From assembly GCF_009758255.1 (NCBI RefSeq), contig NZ_WSEN01000010.1, forward strand, positions 372,001 through 436,000: a DNA stretch of 64,000 nucleotides, given 5' to 3'. The stretch's first letter is position 1. Each line of letters starts with the position of its first letter. Shown here piece after piece: positions 16,257-23,791 of this stretch. Source of the stretch: Microbacterium sp. MAH-37 (GTDB lineage Bacteria; Actinomycetota; Actinomycetes; Actinomycetales; Microbacteriaceae). A program made the translations under genes and the position numbers. Below the pieces are notes generated by a model. It saw nothing but the letters and a program-made list of their open reading frames with translations. It ran no database searches and was not told the origin of the DNA.

Positions 16257-17270
16257 TCACAGCTCGCCGTGCGCGAGGGCGACGATGCGGGTCAGCTGGT
16301 CGGGGTCGGTCTCCGGCGGGACACCATGGCCGAGGTTGAGGATGTGGCCCTTCGCACCCCGGCCGCGCGAGATCACGTCGCGCACATGCGCCTCGAGCAC
16401 CGGCCACGGCGCCTGCAGCAGCGCGGGGTCGATGTTGCCCTGCACGGCGACGTCCGTGCCGAGGATGCCGATGGCCTCGTCGAGCGGCATCCGCCAGTCG
16501 ACGCCGACCGCCGAGGCGGCGCCGTCCAGGCGCATGTCCGTGAGGAACGGGCCCGTGCCGACGCCGAAGTGGATGGCGGGCACGCCGATGCCGTCGATGA
16601 CCTCGCGCGAGTGCGGCGCGACGTAGGTGCGGTAGTCGTCGGTGGACAGGGATCCTGCCCAGGAGTCGAAGAGCTGCACGACGGAGGCTCCGGCGTCGCG
16701 CTGGGTCTCGAGGAAGCGCCGCGACACGGCGGCGAGCCAGCCGGCCAGCCGATGCCACGACACGGGGTCGGCGTGCATCATGGCGCGGGCGCGCAGGTGC
16801 TCCTTGGACGGTCCGCCTTCGACGAGGTAGGCGGCGAGGGTGAACGGCGCCCCTGCGAAGCCGATCAGCGGCGTCTCGCCGAGCTCGGCCGTGACGATGC
16901 GCACGGCTGCAGCGATCGCGTCGCCGTCGAGAGATGCGGGATCGATGGCGATCAGTTTCTCGACGTCGTCGGCCGTGCGCACCGGGTTCGCGAAGACGGG
17001 CCCGCGACCGGGCACGATCTCGACCTCGACGCCGGCCAGCCGCAGCGGGATGACGATGTCGCTGAAGAACACCGCCGCGTCGACGCCGTGCCTGCGCACG
17101 GGCTGCAGCGTGATCTCGGCCGCGAGGTCAGGAGTCAGGCAGGCGTCCAGCATCCGCGTACCGACGCGCAGCTCCCGGTACTCGGGAAGCGAGCGTCCCG
17201 CCTGTCGCATGAACCAGACGGGGGTTCGGTCGACGGTCTCTCCGGCCAGCGCACGCAGCAGGTCACTCAT
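16257..17270 (-). CDS. hemE: uroporphyrinogen decarboxylase
   Basis: HemE removes four carboxyl groups from uroporphyrinogen III to give coproporphyrinogen III. The 337-residue protein has the N-terminal signature [19 protein letters not shown] with the substrate-binding arginines, and the second signature [17 protein letters not shown]. The ATG at 17270 begins MSDLLRAL just before the conserved region; the longer in-frame start is not needed. CAGGAT lies six bases before the ATG on the minus strand, a possible leaderless -10. The gene is divergent from the RIO kinase and hemA genes. Confidence 0.95.
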   Translation of the reverse strand: MSDLLRALAGETVDRTPVWFMRQAGRSLPEYRELRVGTRMLDACLTPDLAAEITLQPVRRHGVDAAVFFSDIVIPLRLAGVEVEIVPGRGPVFANPVRTADDVEKLIAIDPASLDGDAIAAAVRIVTAELGETPLIGFAGAPFTLAAYLVEGGPSKEHLRARAMMHADPVSWHRLAGWLAAVSRRFLETQRDAGASVVQLFDSWAGSLSTDDYRTYVAPHSREVIDGIGVPAIHFGVGTGPFLTDMRLDGAASAVGVDWRMPLDEAIGILGTDVAVQGNIDPALLQAPWPVLEAHVRDVISRGRGAKGHILNLGHGVPPETDPDQLTRIVALAHGEL

Positions 17271-17317
17271 GCGGCCATCCTGGCACCGGCGCCTATGAGT
17301 GCGCCCGGGACGGATGC

Positions 17318-17346
17318 TGGACATGGCGCCGGGAACCCCCTAGTCT
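17318..17346 (+). promoter_or_regulatory. candidate promoter for the leader ORF and RIO kinase gene
   Basis: TGGACA (17318-17323), a 17-base spacer and TAGTCT (17341-17346) fit a housekeeping sigma promoter with an actinobacterial TANNNT -10. Transcription would begin about 40 bases before the leader ORF. Confidence 0.5.
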
Positions 17347-17394
17347 CGGATGCGCGCCGGGAGCGACCCGGATGCCTGAGGGAAGGAGAGCCTG

Positions 17395-17457
17395 ATGAAC
17401 GTCTCTGTCGTCGTGCCTTCCCTCGACATCCACTCATCTGAGGCCGCCCGCCACTGA
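17395..17457 (+). CDS. 20-residue leader peptide upstream of the RIO kinase
   Basis: A 20-codon ORF starting ATG with a good ribosome site (GGAAGGAG) eight bases upstream. It is rich in Val and Ser and ends in Ala-Ala-Arg-His before TGA. It stops 37 bases before the GTG of the RIO kinase gene. GAGGCCGCC (17440-17448) can pair with GGTGGCCTC (17466-17474), one G-U pair included, forming a hairpin that covers the end of this ORF and lies just before the kinase ribosome site. This arrangement suggests translational control or attenuation, but no codon bias points to a particular amino acid. Confidence 0.45.
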   Translation: MNVSVVVPSLDIHSSEAARH

Positions 17458-17494
17458 CACCCCGCGGTGGCCTCCTCCCCTGGAGCACATCACC

Positions 17495-18328
17495 GTGAAC
17501 AAGCCGTCCTTCGACGCATCCCCCTTCGACATCACACTCTCCTTCGCCGACACGAGCCTGGTCGAGAACCAGCGCTGGAGCACATGGCAGGCGGTGACGC
17601 CCTCCGAGCGCGGCCCCGAGCCGCGCCCCGACTGGGTGGTCACCTCGGCCGACGCCGTCGACACCGAGCTCGGCATCCTCAAGACGGGCAAGGAGGCCGA
17701 TGTCTTCCTCATCGAGCGCGCCGTGCCCTTCGATCCGTCGCAGCGCTCGCTGCTCGCCGCGAAGCGGTACCGGTCCACAGAACACCGCAGCTTCCACCGC
17801 TCCGCTGTGTACACCGAGGGGCGGAGCACCCGGAACACCCGCGACACCCGGGCGCTCGCCAAGAAATCCGCACATGGCCGCGCGGTCGCCGCCGCGCAGT
17901 GGTCGTTCACCGAGTTCGAGGCCCTCTGCCGCATGTATGAGCTCGGCGCCCCTGTCCCCTATCCGGTGCAGGTGGACGGCACCGAGGTGCTGATGGAGTT
18001 CATCGGCCACGACGGCATCGCCGCTCCGCGCCTCGCGCAGGTGCGCGACGGGCTCGACGACTGCTTCGCGCAGGTCGCCGAGATCCTGCGGATCTTCGCT
18101 CGGGCGGGCCTCGTGCACGGCGATCTCTCCGCGTACAACCTGCTCGTGCACGACGGCCACGTGGTGGTGATCGACCTGCCGCAGATCGTCGATCTGGCCG
18201 CGAATCCGCAGGCCTGGGATCTGCTGCACCGCGACTGCGTGAACGTGTGCGAGTGGTTCGCGCGGCGGGGTGTCGAGGCCGACGCCGACGAGCTGATCGC
18301 CGAACTGGTCGCGGAGTCGTTCGGCTGA
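17495..18328 (+). CDS. RIO1-family serine protein kinase
   Basis: A 277-residue RIO-type atypical kinase. The nucleotide loop is TGKEADVF (64-71), the ATP-binding lysine is Lys90 (AAKRYR), the catalytic loop HGDLSAYNLL has Asp210 and Asn215, and the metal motif IDLPQ has Asp227. The basic segment around 95-130, before the helical lobe, is typical of RIO1. In archaea and eukaryotes RIO1 acts in small-subunit ribosome maturation; the role of bacterial members is unclear. The GTG at 17495 follows GGAG at a 9-base gap. It lies between divergent hemE and hemA with a leader ORF in front. Confidence 0.9.
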   Translation: MNKPSFDASPFDITLSFADTSLVENQRWSTWQAVTPSERGPEPRPDWVVTSADAVDTELGILKTGKEADVFLIERAVPFDPSQRSLLAAKRYRSTEHRSFHRSAVYTEGRSTRNTRDTRALAKKSAHGRAVAAAQWSFTEFEALCRMYELGAPVPYPVQVDGTEVLMEFIGHDGIAAPRLAQVRDGLDDCFAQVAEILRIFARAGLVHGDLSAYNLLVHDGHVVVIDLPQIVDLAANPQAWDLLHRDCVNVCEWFARRGVEADADELIAELVAESFG

Positions 18329-18377
18329 GCGGAGGGCGGATCGTGACGGGCGTCAGGGGTCACATAGGAGCGCGGCG

Positions 18378-18383
18378 TAGAAT
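18378..18383 (+). promoter_or_regulatory. -10 box of hemA, leaderless
   Basis: TAGAAT is followed by exactly six cytosines and then the GTG start of hemA at 18390. This predicts a leaderless transcript. No clear -35 is seen. Confidence 0.55.
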
Positions 18384-18389
18384 CCCCCC

Positions 18390-19679
18390 GTGCTGGTCTG
18401 CGTCTCGGCGAGTCATCGAACCGCCTCCTTCGAGTTGCTCGAACGCCTCAGCCGCACTCCCGACTCCGTCGCCCCCGCTCTGATGGCCGGCGGCGCGGAG
18501 GGTGCGGTCGTCCTGGCGACGTGCAACCGCTTCGAGGCGTACGTCGAGATCGACGCCGAGCCGGCGGATGCCGCAGGCGCCGTGCGCGATGCAGTGGTGG
18601 CAGCCACCGGCATCCCCGCGGAGGACCTGGACGGCTCGTACCAGGTGCTCAGCGACCGTCGCGTGCCGGAGCATCTGTTCGCCGTCGCCTCCGGTCTGGA
18701 GTCGGTCGTTTCGGGTGAGGGCGAGATCGCCGGCCAGGTGCGGCGCGCGCTCACCACCGCCCGCAAGAGCGGCACCACCTCCCCCGAGCTCGAGCGGCTG
18801 TTCCAGCGCGCCAGCCAGGCGCAGCGCAAGGTCAAGAACGACACCGCGCTGTCGCGTGCCGGCCGCTCGCTGGTGCGCCTCGCCCTCGATCTGGCCGACA
18901 GCCGCATCGCGGACTGGGGTGCGGAGCGCGTGCTGCTGGTCGGCACGGGAGCCTACGCCGCCGTGACCCTCGCGACCCTCCGCGAGCGCGGCGCGACCGA
19001 CATCGCCGTGCACTCCCCCTCCGGCCGCGCCGCAGCCTTCGCGAAGAAGCACGACATCCGTGCGATCACCGCCGACGAGTACGCCGACGTCGCGAGAAGG
19101 TCCACGCTGCTGATCACCTGCACCGCCGCCGCCGAGCCGGTGCTCGGACCCGAGCAGCTGCAGCGGCCCGCATCCGCCTCGGCCGCCGGCTGCCCCGTCG
19201 GGCACCAGGCGGCCGGCCAGCTCGTGATCGACCTCGGGATGCCGCGCAACGTCGACCCGGCCGTCGCGCAGCTCGAGGGCGTCGCCCTGCTCGACCTCGA
19301 GACGATCCGGCTGCACGCCCCGCTGGAGGAGCTGCAGGCGACGGATGCCGCACGCTCGATCGTGCGCGCCGCCGCCGCGGACTTCCACGTGGTCGGCGCA
19401 AGGCAGAGCGTCACGCCCGCCGTGGTCGCCCTGCGCTCGCACATCTTCGGCCTGCTCGAGGACGAGATCGAGCGCGCTCGCCGCCGAGGCGACGAGGACG
19501 GCCGCGTCGAGCAGGCGATGCGCCACCTCGCCGGTGTGCTGCTGCACACGCCCACGACCCGTGCGCACGACCTGGCCGACGCCGGTCGGGCGCATGAGTT
19601 CCTCGACGCCCTCGAGACGCTCTACGGCCTGACGCCGGATGCTCCGGCATCCGAGGCATCCGGATCCGCCACCGCCTGA
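18390..19679 (+). CDS. hemA: glutamyl-tRNA reductase
   Basis: HemA reduces glutamyl-tRNA to glutamate-1-semialdehyde, the committed and usually regulated step of the C5 pathway. The 429-residue protein has the catalytic Cys45 in LATCNRFEAYVE, SGEGEIAGQVR in the catalytic domain, and an NADPH-binding VLLVGTGAYA segment near residue 190. The GTG start aligns with the family N-terminus (VSASHRTASFELLE) and carries a -10 box at leaderless distance. It is the only haem gene on the plus strand, so the first enzyme is controlled apart from the rest. Confidence 0.95.
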   Translation: MLVCVSASHRTASFELLERLSRTPDSVAPALMAGGAEGAVVLATCNRFEAYVEIDAEPADAAGAVRDAVVAATGIPAEDLDGSYQVLSDRRVPEHLFAVASGLESVVSGEGEIAGQVRRALTTARKSGTTSPELERLFQRASQAQRKVKNDTALSRAGRSLVRLALDLADSRIADWGAERVLLVGTGAYAAVTLATLRERGATDIAVHSPSGRAAAFAKKHDIRAITADEYADVARRSTLLITCTAAAEPVLGPEQLQRPASASAAGCPVGHQAAGQLVIDLGMPRNVDPAVAQLEGVALLDLETIRLHAPLEELQATDAARSIVRAAAADFHVVGARQSVTPAVVALRSHIFGLLEDEIERARRRGDEDGRVEQAMRHLAGVLLHTPTTRAHDLADAGRAHEFLDALETLYGLTPDAPASEASGSATA

Positions 19680-19695
19680 CGTTTCCCTCCCGCCC

Positions 19696-19788
19696 GGTCG
19701 CATTTCGTCCCGGAACGGTGCCGCCTCCCCCGCTCAGGTCGCGCTTCGTCACGCTTACGTCGCACCAGAGCGGGACGAACTGCGACCC
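19696..19788. repeat. intergenic repeat, GGTCGCAGTTCGT family (locus B)
   Basis: Between hemA and arr. Forward halves GGTCGCATTTCGTCC (from 19696) and GGTCGCGCTTCGTC (19737-19750), and a reverse half GAGCGGGACGAACTGCGACCC (19768-19788 region), could form a stem-loop and may act as a hemA terminator. Confidence 0.55.
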
Positions 19789-19811
19789 GAGCGGAGCGGA
19801 TGGCCTGTCGG

Positions 19812-19817
19812 TAGCCT
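19812..19817 (+). promoter_or_regulatory. -10 box of arr, leaderless
   Basis: TAGCCT lies exactly six bases before the ATG of arr at 19824, the same geometry as hemA. Confidence 0.5.
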
Positions 19818-19823
19818 GAACCG

Positions 19824-20234
19824 ATGACCGAGACGCTGGACGACGGACCGTTCTTCCACGGTACGAAGGCAGACCTGCAGCCGGGGGACCTGCTCACTGC
19901 CGGATTCCGTTCGAACTACCGGCCCGAGATCGTGATGAACCACATCTACTTCACGGCGCTGCGCGACGGCGCCGGACTCGCCGCCGAGCTCGCGGCCGGC
20001 GACGGCGAGCCGCGGGTCTACCGCGTCGAGCCGACCGGCGACTTCGAGAACGACCCGAACGTCACCGACAAGAAGTTCCCCGGCAACCCGACCCGCTCCT
20101 ATCGCAGCACTGAGCCGCTGCGTGTGCTCGCCGTGGTCGAGGACTGGACACGGCTGACGCCGGAGGCCCTGCAGACCTGGCGCGACAACCTCGCCCGTAT
20201 GCGCGCCGAAGGTGGCGGCGAGATCCTCAACTAG
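19824..20234 (+). CDS. arr: rifampin ADP-ribosyltransferase Arr
   Basis: A 136-residue Arr family enzyme that inactivates rifamycins by ADP-ribosylation using NAD. The N-terminus FFHGTKADLQPGDLL and the segments HIYFTAL and ENDPNVTDKKFPGNPT are characteristic. The residues matching the known catalytic trio of Mycobacterium Arr (His, Tyr, Asp) fall at His12, Tyr42 and Asp77 with constant spacing. Chromosomal arr genes are common in environmental actinobacteria, and no mobile element is seen beside this one. It is convergent with an HxlR regulator, the stops overlapping by 4 bases. Confidence 0.93.
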   Translation: MTETLDDGPFFHGTKADLQPGDLLTAGFRSNYRPEIVMNHIYFTALRDGAGLAAELAAGDGEPRVYRVEPTGDFENDPNVTDKKFPGNPTRSYRSTEPLRVLAVVEDWTRLTPEALQTWRDNLARMRAEGGGEILN

Positions 20235-20515
20235 TCGGCAGCCTCGTCGTACCGGTCGCGGTTCGCCGTGATCTCACCCTGGTGGGCCGATGCCCATTCC
20301 GCGATCGCCAGCACGGGGCCGGCGAGGCCCTTGCCCAGCGGTGTCGACCGGTACTCGACGCGCGGCGGGATCTCTGCGAAGACCTCCCGCTCGACCAGTC
20401 CGTCGCGCTCCAGCTGGCGCAGCGTGTGCGTCAGCATCCGACCGGAGATGCCCGGCGTCATCTGCTTGAGTTCGGTGAAACGGAGCGGACCCTCGTGCAG
20501 CATGCCGATGAGCAT
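20231..20515 (-). CDS. HxlR-family regulator with a damaged or unclear 5' end
   Basis: HxlR winged-helix DNA-binding protein: HEGPLRFTELKQMTPGISGR is the recognition region, followed by TLRQLERDGLVEREVF. From the first ATG (20515) only 94 residues are made, missing the conserved first helix. That helix is present upstream in the same frame (CPAESEAFRSILSRIGDKWS, Cys codon at 20576-20578), but no ATG, GTG or TTG lies between it and the stop of the upstream DHFR-like gene, with which it is in frame. A copy of the stem-loop repeat (20601-20651) occupies the place where the start should be. The gene may use a CTG start, a short product, or be inactivated. Confidence 0.7.
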   Translation of the reverse strand: MLIGMLHEGPLRFTELKQMTPGISGRMLTHTLRQLERDGLVEREVFAEIPPRVEYRSTPLGKGLAGPVLAIAEWASAHQGEITANRDRYDEAAD

Positions 20516-20600
20516 GACGCTCCACTTGTCGCCGATGCGCGACAGGATCGAACGGAACGCCTCGGACTCCGCCGGACACCGCCTGAGCCGGCTGAGCCCA

Positions 20601-20651
20601 GGTCGCAGTCCGTCCCGCTCTCGCGCGCTGAGAGCGGGACGAACTGCGATC
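20601..20651. repeat. stem-loop repeat, GGTCGCAGTTCGT family (locus C)
   Basis: The best-formed copy of the family. A 22-base arm starting GGTCGCAGTCCGTCCC (20601-20622), a 7-base loop, and the reverse arm GAGAGCGGGACGAACTG... (20630-20651) match at 20 of 22 positions. It lies between the DHFR-like gene and the HxlR coding region. Confidence 0.7.
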
Positions 20652-20668
20652 TGAACGGATGCCGCAGG

Positions 20669-21232
20669 CTAGGCCCGCGCCCGATAGCGCGCGTAGAGCA
20701 CGCCGCTGTCCGAGAACGAGCGCTCTTCGACCAGGTCCAGGTCGAGCCGCACGCCGTCGGGGAAGAACCTCTTGCCGCCACCGACGACGCTGGTCGTGAT
20801 GAAGAGGTGGTAGTCGTCGACCAATCCGGCGCGGATCGCCTGTGCGGCGAGGTTCGGACCGTCCACCGTGAGGTCGTGATCGGACGCCTCCTTGAGGCGC
20901 CGCACCGCATCCGGGTCGAAGGACCGCTCGATGCGGGTGCGATCGCTCGACGGCGCGGGCAGCGTCGTCGAATAGACCACCTTCTGGGCTGCCCGCCAGT
21001 CCTCGGCGTACTGCAGGATGTGCGCCGGCACGTCCGGGCCTGGTTCGACCGTCTCCCAGAACACCATCGTCTCGTACATCCGCCGCCCGTACAGGTACGT
21101 GCCCACCGGACGGAACAGGTCGTTCACGAACGTGTGCACCTCGGGGTCGTCGGCCGCCCTGCCGAGCCCGCCCTCCTCCGCCTCCGCATATCCGTCCAGC
21201 GAGGTGATCATCGAGTAGATGAGTCGGCCCAT
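20669..21232 (-). CDS. dihydrofolate reductase / RibD C-terminal domain family protein
   Basis: A 187-residue reductase-fold protein of the RibD_C group. It starts MGRLIYSMITSLDGYAE, has the YGRRMYETM segment near 50, VDGPNLAAQAIRAGLVDDYH near 120-140 and VVGGGKRFFPDG. These proteins share the fold of DHFR and of riboflavin reductase RibD, and mostly have unknown substrates. The ATG at 21232 follows a GAGAGG ribosome site; the longer frame to 21319 is not family-like. The downstream HxlR frame continues in phase after its TAG stop, so the pair may once have been coupled or fused. Confidence 0.85.
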   Translation of the reverse strand: MGRLIYSMITSLDGYAEAEEGGLGRAADDPEVHTFVNDLFRPVGTYLYGRRMYETMVFWETVEPGPDVPAHILQYAEDWRAAQKVVYSTTLPAPSSDRTRIERSFDPDAVRRLKEASDHDLTVDGPNLAAQAIRAGLVDDYHLFITTSVVGGGKRFFPDGVRLDLDLVEERSFSDSGVLYARYRARA

Positions 21233-21337
21233 GGTCGCGCTCCTCTCGTCCCGACGATCCTCTCGCGCAGGCACTCCCGACGGAACCCCTGGGATGCAGG
21301 CTTGACTCGCTCCCCACACGCGTGCTCATAGTGGGCG

Positions 21338-21736
21338 ATGACCATGGACGCATCGGAAGCGCAGCGAACCGGGCCGAGCCATCGCGGTCTGACGGCGTTC
21401 CTCACGATGCTCGTCCTCCTCGCCCTTCCCATCGTCGCGTTCGCGATCGCCGTGAACGCCGCGCCGACGGTGCACGCGGACGGCTCGTGCACGGGTATCG
21501 GGTTCGGCTGCACCCCCTCTCCGCACGACGGCCTGCTGCTGTTCGGCTTCCTCTTCGGGCTTCCCGCACTGCTCGTCACGGTGGCGATCGGGGCGCTGCT
21601 CAACGGGTTGTTCCTGAAGCGCTCGCGCTGGCACGGCATCGTCATCGGGCTGCTCTCGACGGTGATCGCGATCGCACTCGTCATCGCCGCGCTCGTGGCC
21701 TTCCTGACACCCTCGGGCGCGCTGAGATGGCCCTGA
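21338..21736 (+). CDS. small membrane protein, three predicted segments
   Basis: A 132-residue protein with hydrophobic stretches near residues 18-40, 66-90 and 100-125, and two cysteines in the first loop (GSCTGIGFGCTPSP). No family is recognised. TTGACT (21302-21307) and CATAGT (21327-21332), 19 bases apart, may be its promoter and would give an almost leaderless message. It lies just upstream of the HhH-GPD gene, which seems to have its own -10 box. Confidence 0.65.
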   Translation: MTMDASEAQRTGPSHRGLTAFLTMLVLLALPIVAFAIAVNAAPTVHADGSCTGIGFGCTPSPHDGLLLFGFLFGLPALLVTVAIGALLNGLFLKRSRWHGIVIGLLSTVIAIALVIAALVAFLTPSGALRWP

Positions 21737-21755
21737 GATACCGCGGCGGCCCTGC

Positions 21756-21761
21756 GATACT
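21756..21761 (+). promoter_or_regulatory. -10 box of the HhH-GPD gene, leaderless
   Basis: GATACT is followed by six bases and the ATG at 21768, repeating the leaderless spacing seen at hemA and arr. Confidence 0.4.
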
Positions 21762-21767
21762 GAGGGC

Positions 21768-22358
21768 ATGGCCCTTCACATCACCGGAGACACCGCCGCA
21801 GACGAACTGCTGACCGACAACCCGCTCGCCCTGCTGGTGGGGATGCTGCTGGATCAGCAGGTCGCGATGGAGACCGCGTTCGCCGGTCCGCTCAAGATCG
21901 AGCAGCGCACGGGAGCCGCGGATGCGGCGACGATCGCGTCGATGGATCCCGACGACTTCCTCGCCGCGTTCAAGCAGTCCCCCTCCGTGCACCGCTTCCC
22001 CGGCTCGATGGCGACGCGCGTGCAGTCGCTCTGCCAGACGCTGGTCGACGACTGGGGCGGCGACGCGTCGGCGCTGTGGACTGCCCCTTCGTCGGGCTCA
22101 GGAACCGGGCCAGACGGCCCCACGGTGCTGAAGCGGCTCAAGGCCCTGCCCGGATTCGGCGAGCAGAAGGCGAAGATCTTCCTGGCGCTGCTGGGCAAGC
22201 AGTACGGGTTCACCGGTGAGGGCTGGCGCGAGGCATCCGCCCCGTACGGCGAGGACGGCTCGTTCCGCAGCGTCGCCGACATCGTCTCGCCCGAGTCGCT
22301 GACCAAGGTGCGCGAGCACAAGCGCGCGATGAAGGCCGCCGCCAAGGCCGCGAAGTGA
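21768..22358 (+). CDS. HhH-GPD family DNA-glycosylase-like protein
   Basis: A 196-residue protein of the HhH-GPD base-excision superfamily. It has LVGMLLDQQVAMETAF near the N-terminus and the helix-hairpin-helix region LKRLKALPGFGEQKAKIFLA around 128-150. The group is close to an uncharacterised actinobacterial family of about 190 residues. A short insertion just before the hairpin, PSSGSG, is encoded by a 17-base repeat (22086-22102) that also occurs in the lactate-oxidase-like gene. The downstream DUF1801 gene starts with GTGA overlapping this stop, so the two are co-translated. Confidence 0.85.
   Translation: MALHITGDTAADELLTDNPLALLVGMLLDQQVAMETAFAGPLKIEQRTGAADAATIASMDPDDFLAAFKQSPSVHRFPGSMATRVQSLCQTLVDDWGGDASALWTAPSSGSGTGPDGPTVLKRLKALPGFGEQKAKIFLALLGKQYGFTGEGWREASAPYGEDGSFRSVADIVSPESLTKVREHKRAMKAAAKAAK
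22086..22102. repeat. CCTTCGTCGGGCTCAGG repeat inside a coding sequence, copy 1
   Basis: The 17 bases encode Pro-Ser-Ser-Gly-Ser-Gly in the HhH-GPD protein. The reverse complement is at 62726-62742, in the same reading phase of another gene. Confidence 0.6.
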
Positions 22359-22777
22359 GACCGACCGGCGGCAGCGTCGCGACCTTCGTCGCGGGCGTCA
22401 CCCCGGTGAAGCGGCGGAGGGATGCCGAGACGCTGACGGCTCTGCTGCAGGAGATCTCCGGCCGCGAACCCGAGCTGTGGGGCACGATCGTCGGCTTCGG
22501 CGGCTGTCACTACCGCTATCCGACCGGCACCGAGGGCGACATGCCTCTGCTCGCGTTCGCGCCGCGCAAGACGGCGTCGACGATCTACCTGGAGTCGACC
22601 ACGGCGCACGCAGACGACCTCGCCCGCCTCGGCCCGCACTCCACTGGCGTCGGATGCCTGTACATCAAGGACCTCGAGGAGGTCGACCTCGACGTGCTGC
22701 GCGACATCCTCACCGCGTCCCTGCGCTGGGCGGAGGACGGCGGCAGCGAACAGGCCGTGATCACCGTCACCGGCTGA
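22355..22777 (+). CDS. DUF1801 domain protein
   Basis: A 140-residue protein of the DUF1801 (YdhG-like) family. It begins VATFVAGVTPVKRRRDAETL, continues with the central GTIVGFGGCHYRYPTG and MPLLAFAPRKTASTIYL, and ends with a helical segment TGVGCLYIKDLEEVDLDVLRDIL. Members bind small ligands or act as chaperone-like proteins; the function is not settled. The GTG start overlaps the upstream stop by 4 bases. Its end overlaps the convergent dehydrogenase gene by 11 bases. Confidence 0.8.
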   Translation: MRPTGGSVATFVAGVTPVKRRRDAETLTALLQEISGREPELWGTIVGFGGCHYRYPTGTEGDMPLLAFAPRKTASTIYLESTTAHADDLARLGPHSTGVGCLYIKDLEEVDLDVLRDILTASLRWAEDGGSEQAVITVTG

Positions 22778-23771
22778 CGCGGGCGTCCTCCGGGTGGTTG
22801 ACCGGCGAGTCCGGCGCGCCCGTCTCGCGCAGCGTCACCGCGTTCTGCGCCTGGATGCGCACGTACTCGATCTCGGTGCGCTCCGAGAAGTAGGCGATGT
22901 GCGGCGTCAGCACGACGTCGTCGCGGCCGACGAGCGGATGGCCAGGCTGCGGTGGCTCGGTGGCGAGCACGTCCAGGGCGGCGCCGCCGAGATGCCCGGC
23001 GTCGAGCGATGCGGCGAGCGCGTCGTCGTCGATGAGCGCACCGCGGGACACGTTCACCAGCAGCGACCCCTGTGGCATCCCGGCGAGGAACTCCGCGTCG
23101 ACCATGTGCTCGGTCTCGGGCGTGAGCGGCAGGTGCAGCGACAGCACGTCGGAGGCACCCCGCACCTCTTCGAGGCTCGTGCGCCGCACGCCGAGCGCGT
23201 CGAGGTCGGCCCGCACCTCCGCGGTGTCCGGCATCAGCGGGTCGTAGCCCAGCACCCGGCCGAACAGCGGTCCCGCCTGACGGACGAGCTCGCGGCCGAT
23301 CTTTCCGAGGCCGATGACCCCGAGCGTCCTCTCGCTCAGCCGCGGCGGCGCCTTCGGCGCCCTCTCGTTCCAGTCCGCGGGGTTCGCGCTGGCGAGATAG
23401 AAGCGCAGCTGGCGCAGGCTGTGCAGCATGATCGCCAGCGCATGGGTCGCGACCTCCTCGGTCGCGGCGCCCGGCACGTTCGTCACCCACACCCCGTGCT
23501 CGGTGGCGGCGTCGAGGTCGACGTAGTCGAAGCCCATCGACATCAGGGCGATGATCTCGAGGTTCGGCAGCTGCTCGATCATCTCGCGCGTGACGGAGGC
23601 GTAGCCGGGCAGCAGCGCGACGGCGTCGCGCGCGCCCTCGACGATCTCCTGGGCATCACGCGTTCCGAGCACACGCACCTCGAAGCCGTGCGCCTCGAGC
23701 AGCGCGATCCCGGGCGCGGGATCCGTGTCCTCGACATCGGTGTAGACGGCGAGCGGTCGTGCGGTGGTCAT
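22767..23771 (-). CDS. D-isomer-specific 2-hydroxyacid dehydrogenase
   Basis: A 334-residue NAD-dependent dehydrogenase of the formate/glycerate type. Nucleotide-binding LGVIGLGKIGREL is near 145, the catalytic arginine is in VNVSRGALIDDDAL, and the catalytic histidine in LTPHIAYFSE. It interconverts a 2-keto acid and its D-2-hydroxy acid; the substrate is unknown. The ATG at 23771 has GGGAGAG upstream and is preferred to the one at 23795, which overlaps the preceding gene. It is the last gene of a five-gene operon containing a ThDP-dependent enzyme that also handles 2-keto acids, so the two may act on one intermediate. Confidence 0.9.
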   Translation of the reverse strand: MTTARPLAVYTDVEDTDPAPGIALLEAHGFEVRVLGTRDAQEIVEGARDAVALLPGYASVTREMIEQLPNLEIIALMSMGFDYVDLDAATEHGVWVTNVPGAATEEVATHALAIMLHSLRQLRFYLASANPADWNERAPKAPPRLSERTLGVIGLGKIGRELVRQAGPLFGRVLGYDPLMPDTAEVRADLDALGVRRTSLEEVRGASDVLSLHLPLTPETEHMVDAEFLAGMPQGSLLVNVSRGALIDDDALAASLDAGHLGGAALDVLATEPPQPGHPLVGRDDVVLTPHIAYFSERTEIEYVRIQAQNAVTLRETGAPDSPVNHPEDARVSR

Positions 23772-23791
23772 CTGCTTTTCTCTCCCGGAAC

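Noticed and set aside
19824-20234. Recently acquired resistance island around arr
   Set aside because: No transposase, integrase, attachment site or change in base composition is seen. Chromosomal arr is common in soil actinobacteria.
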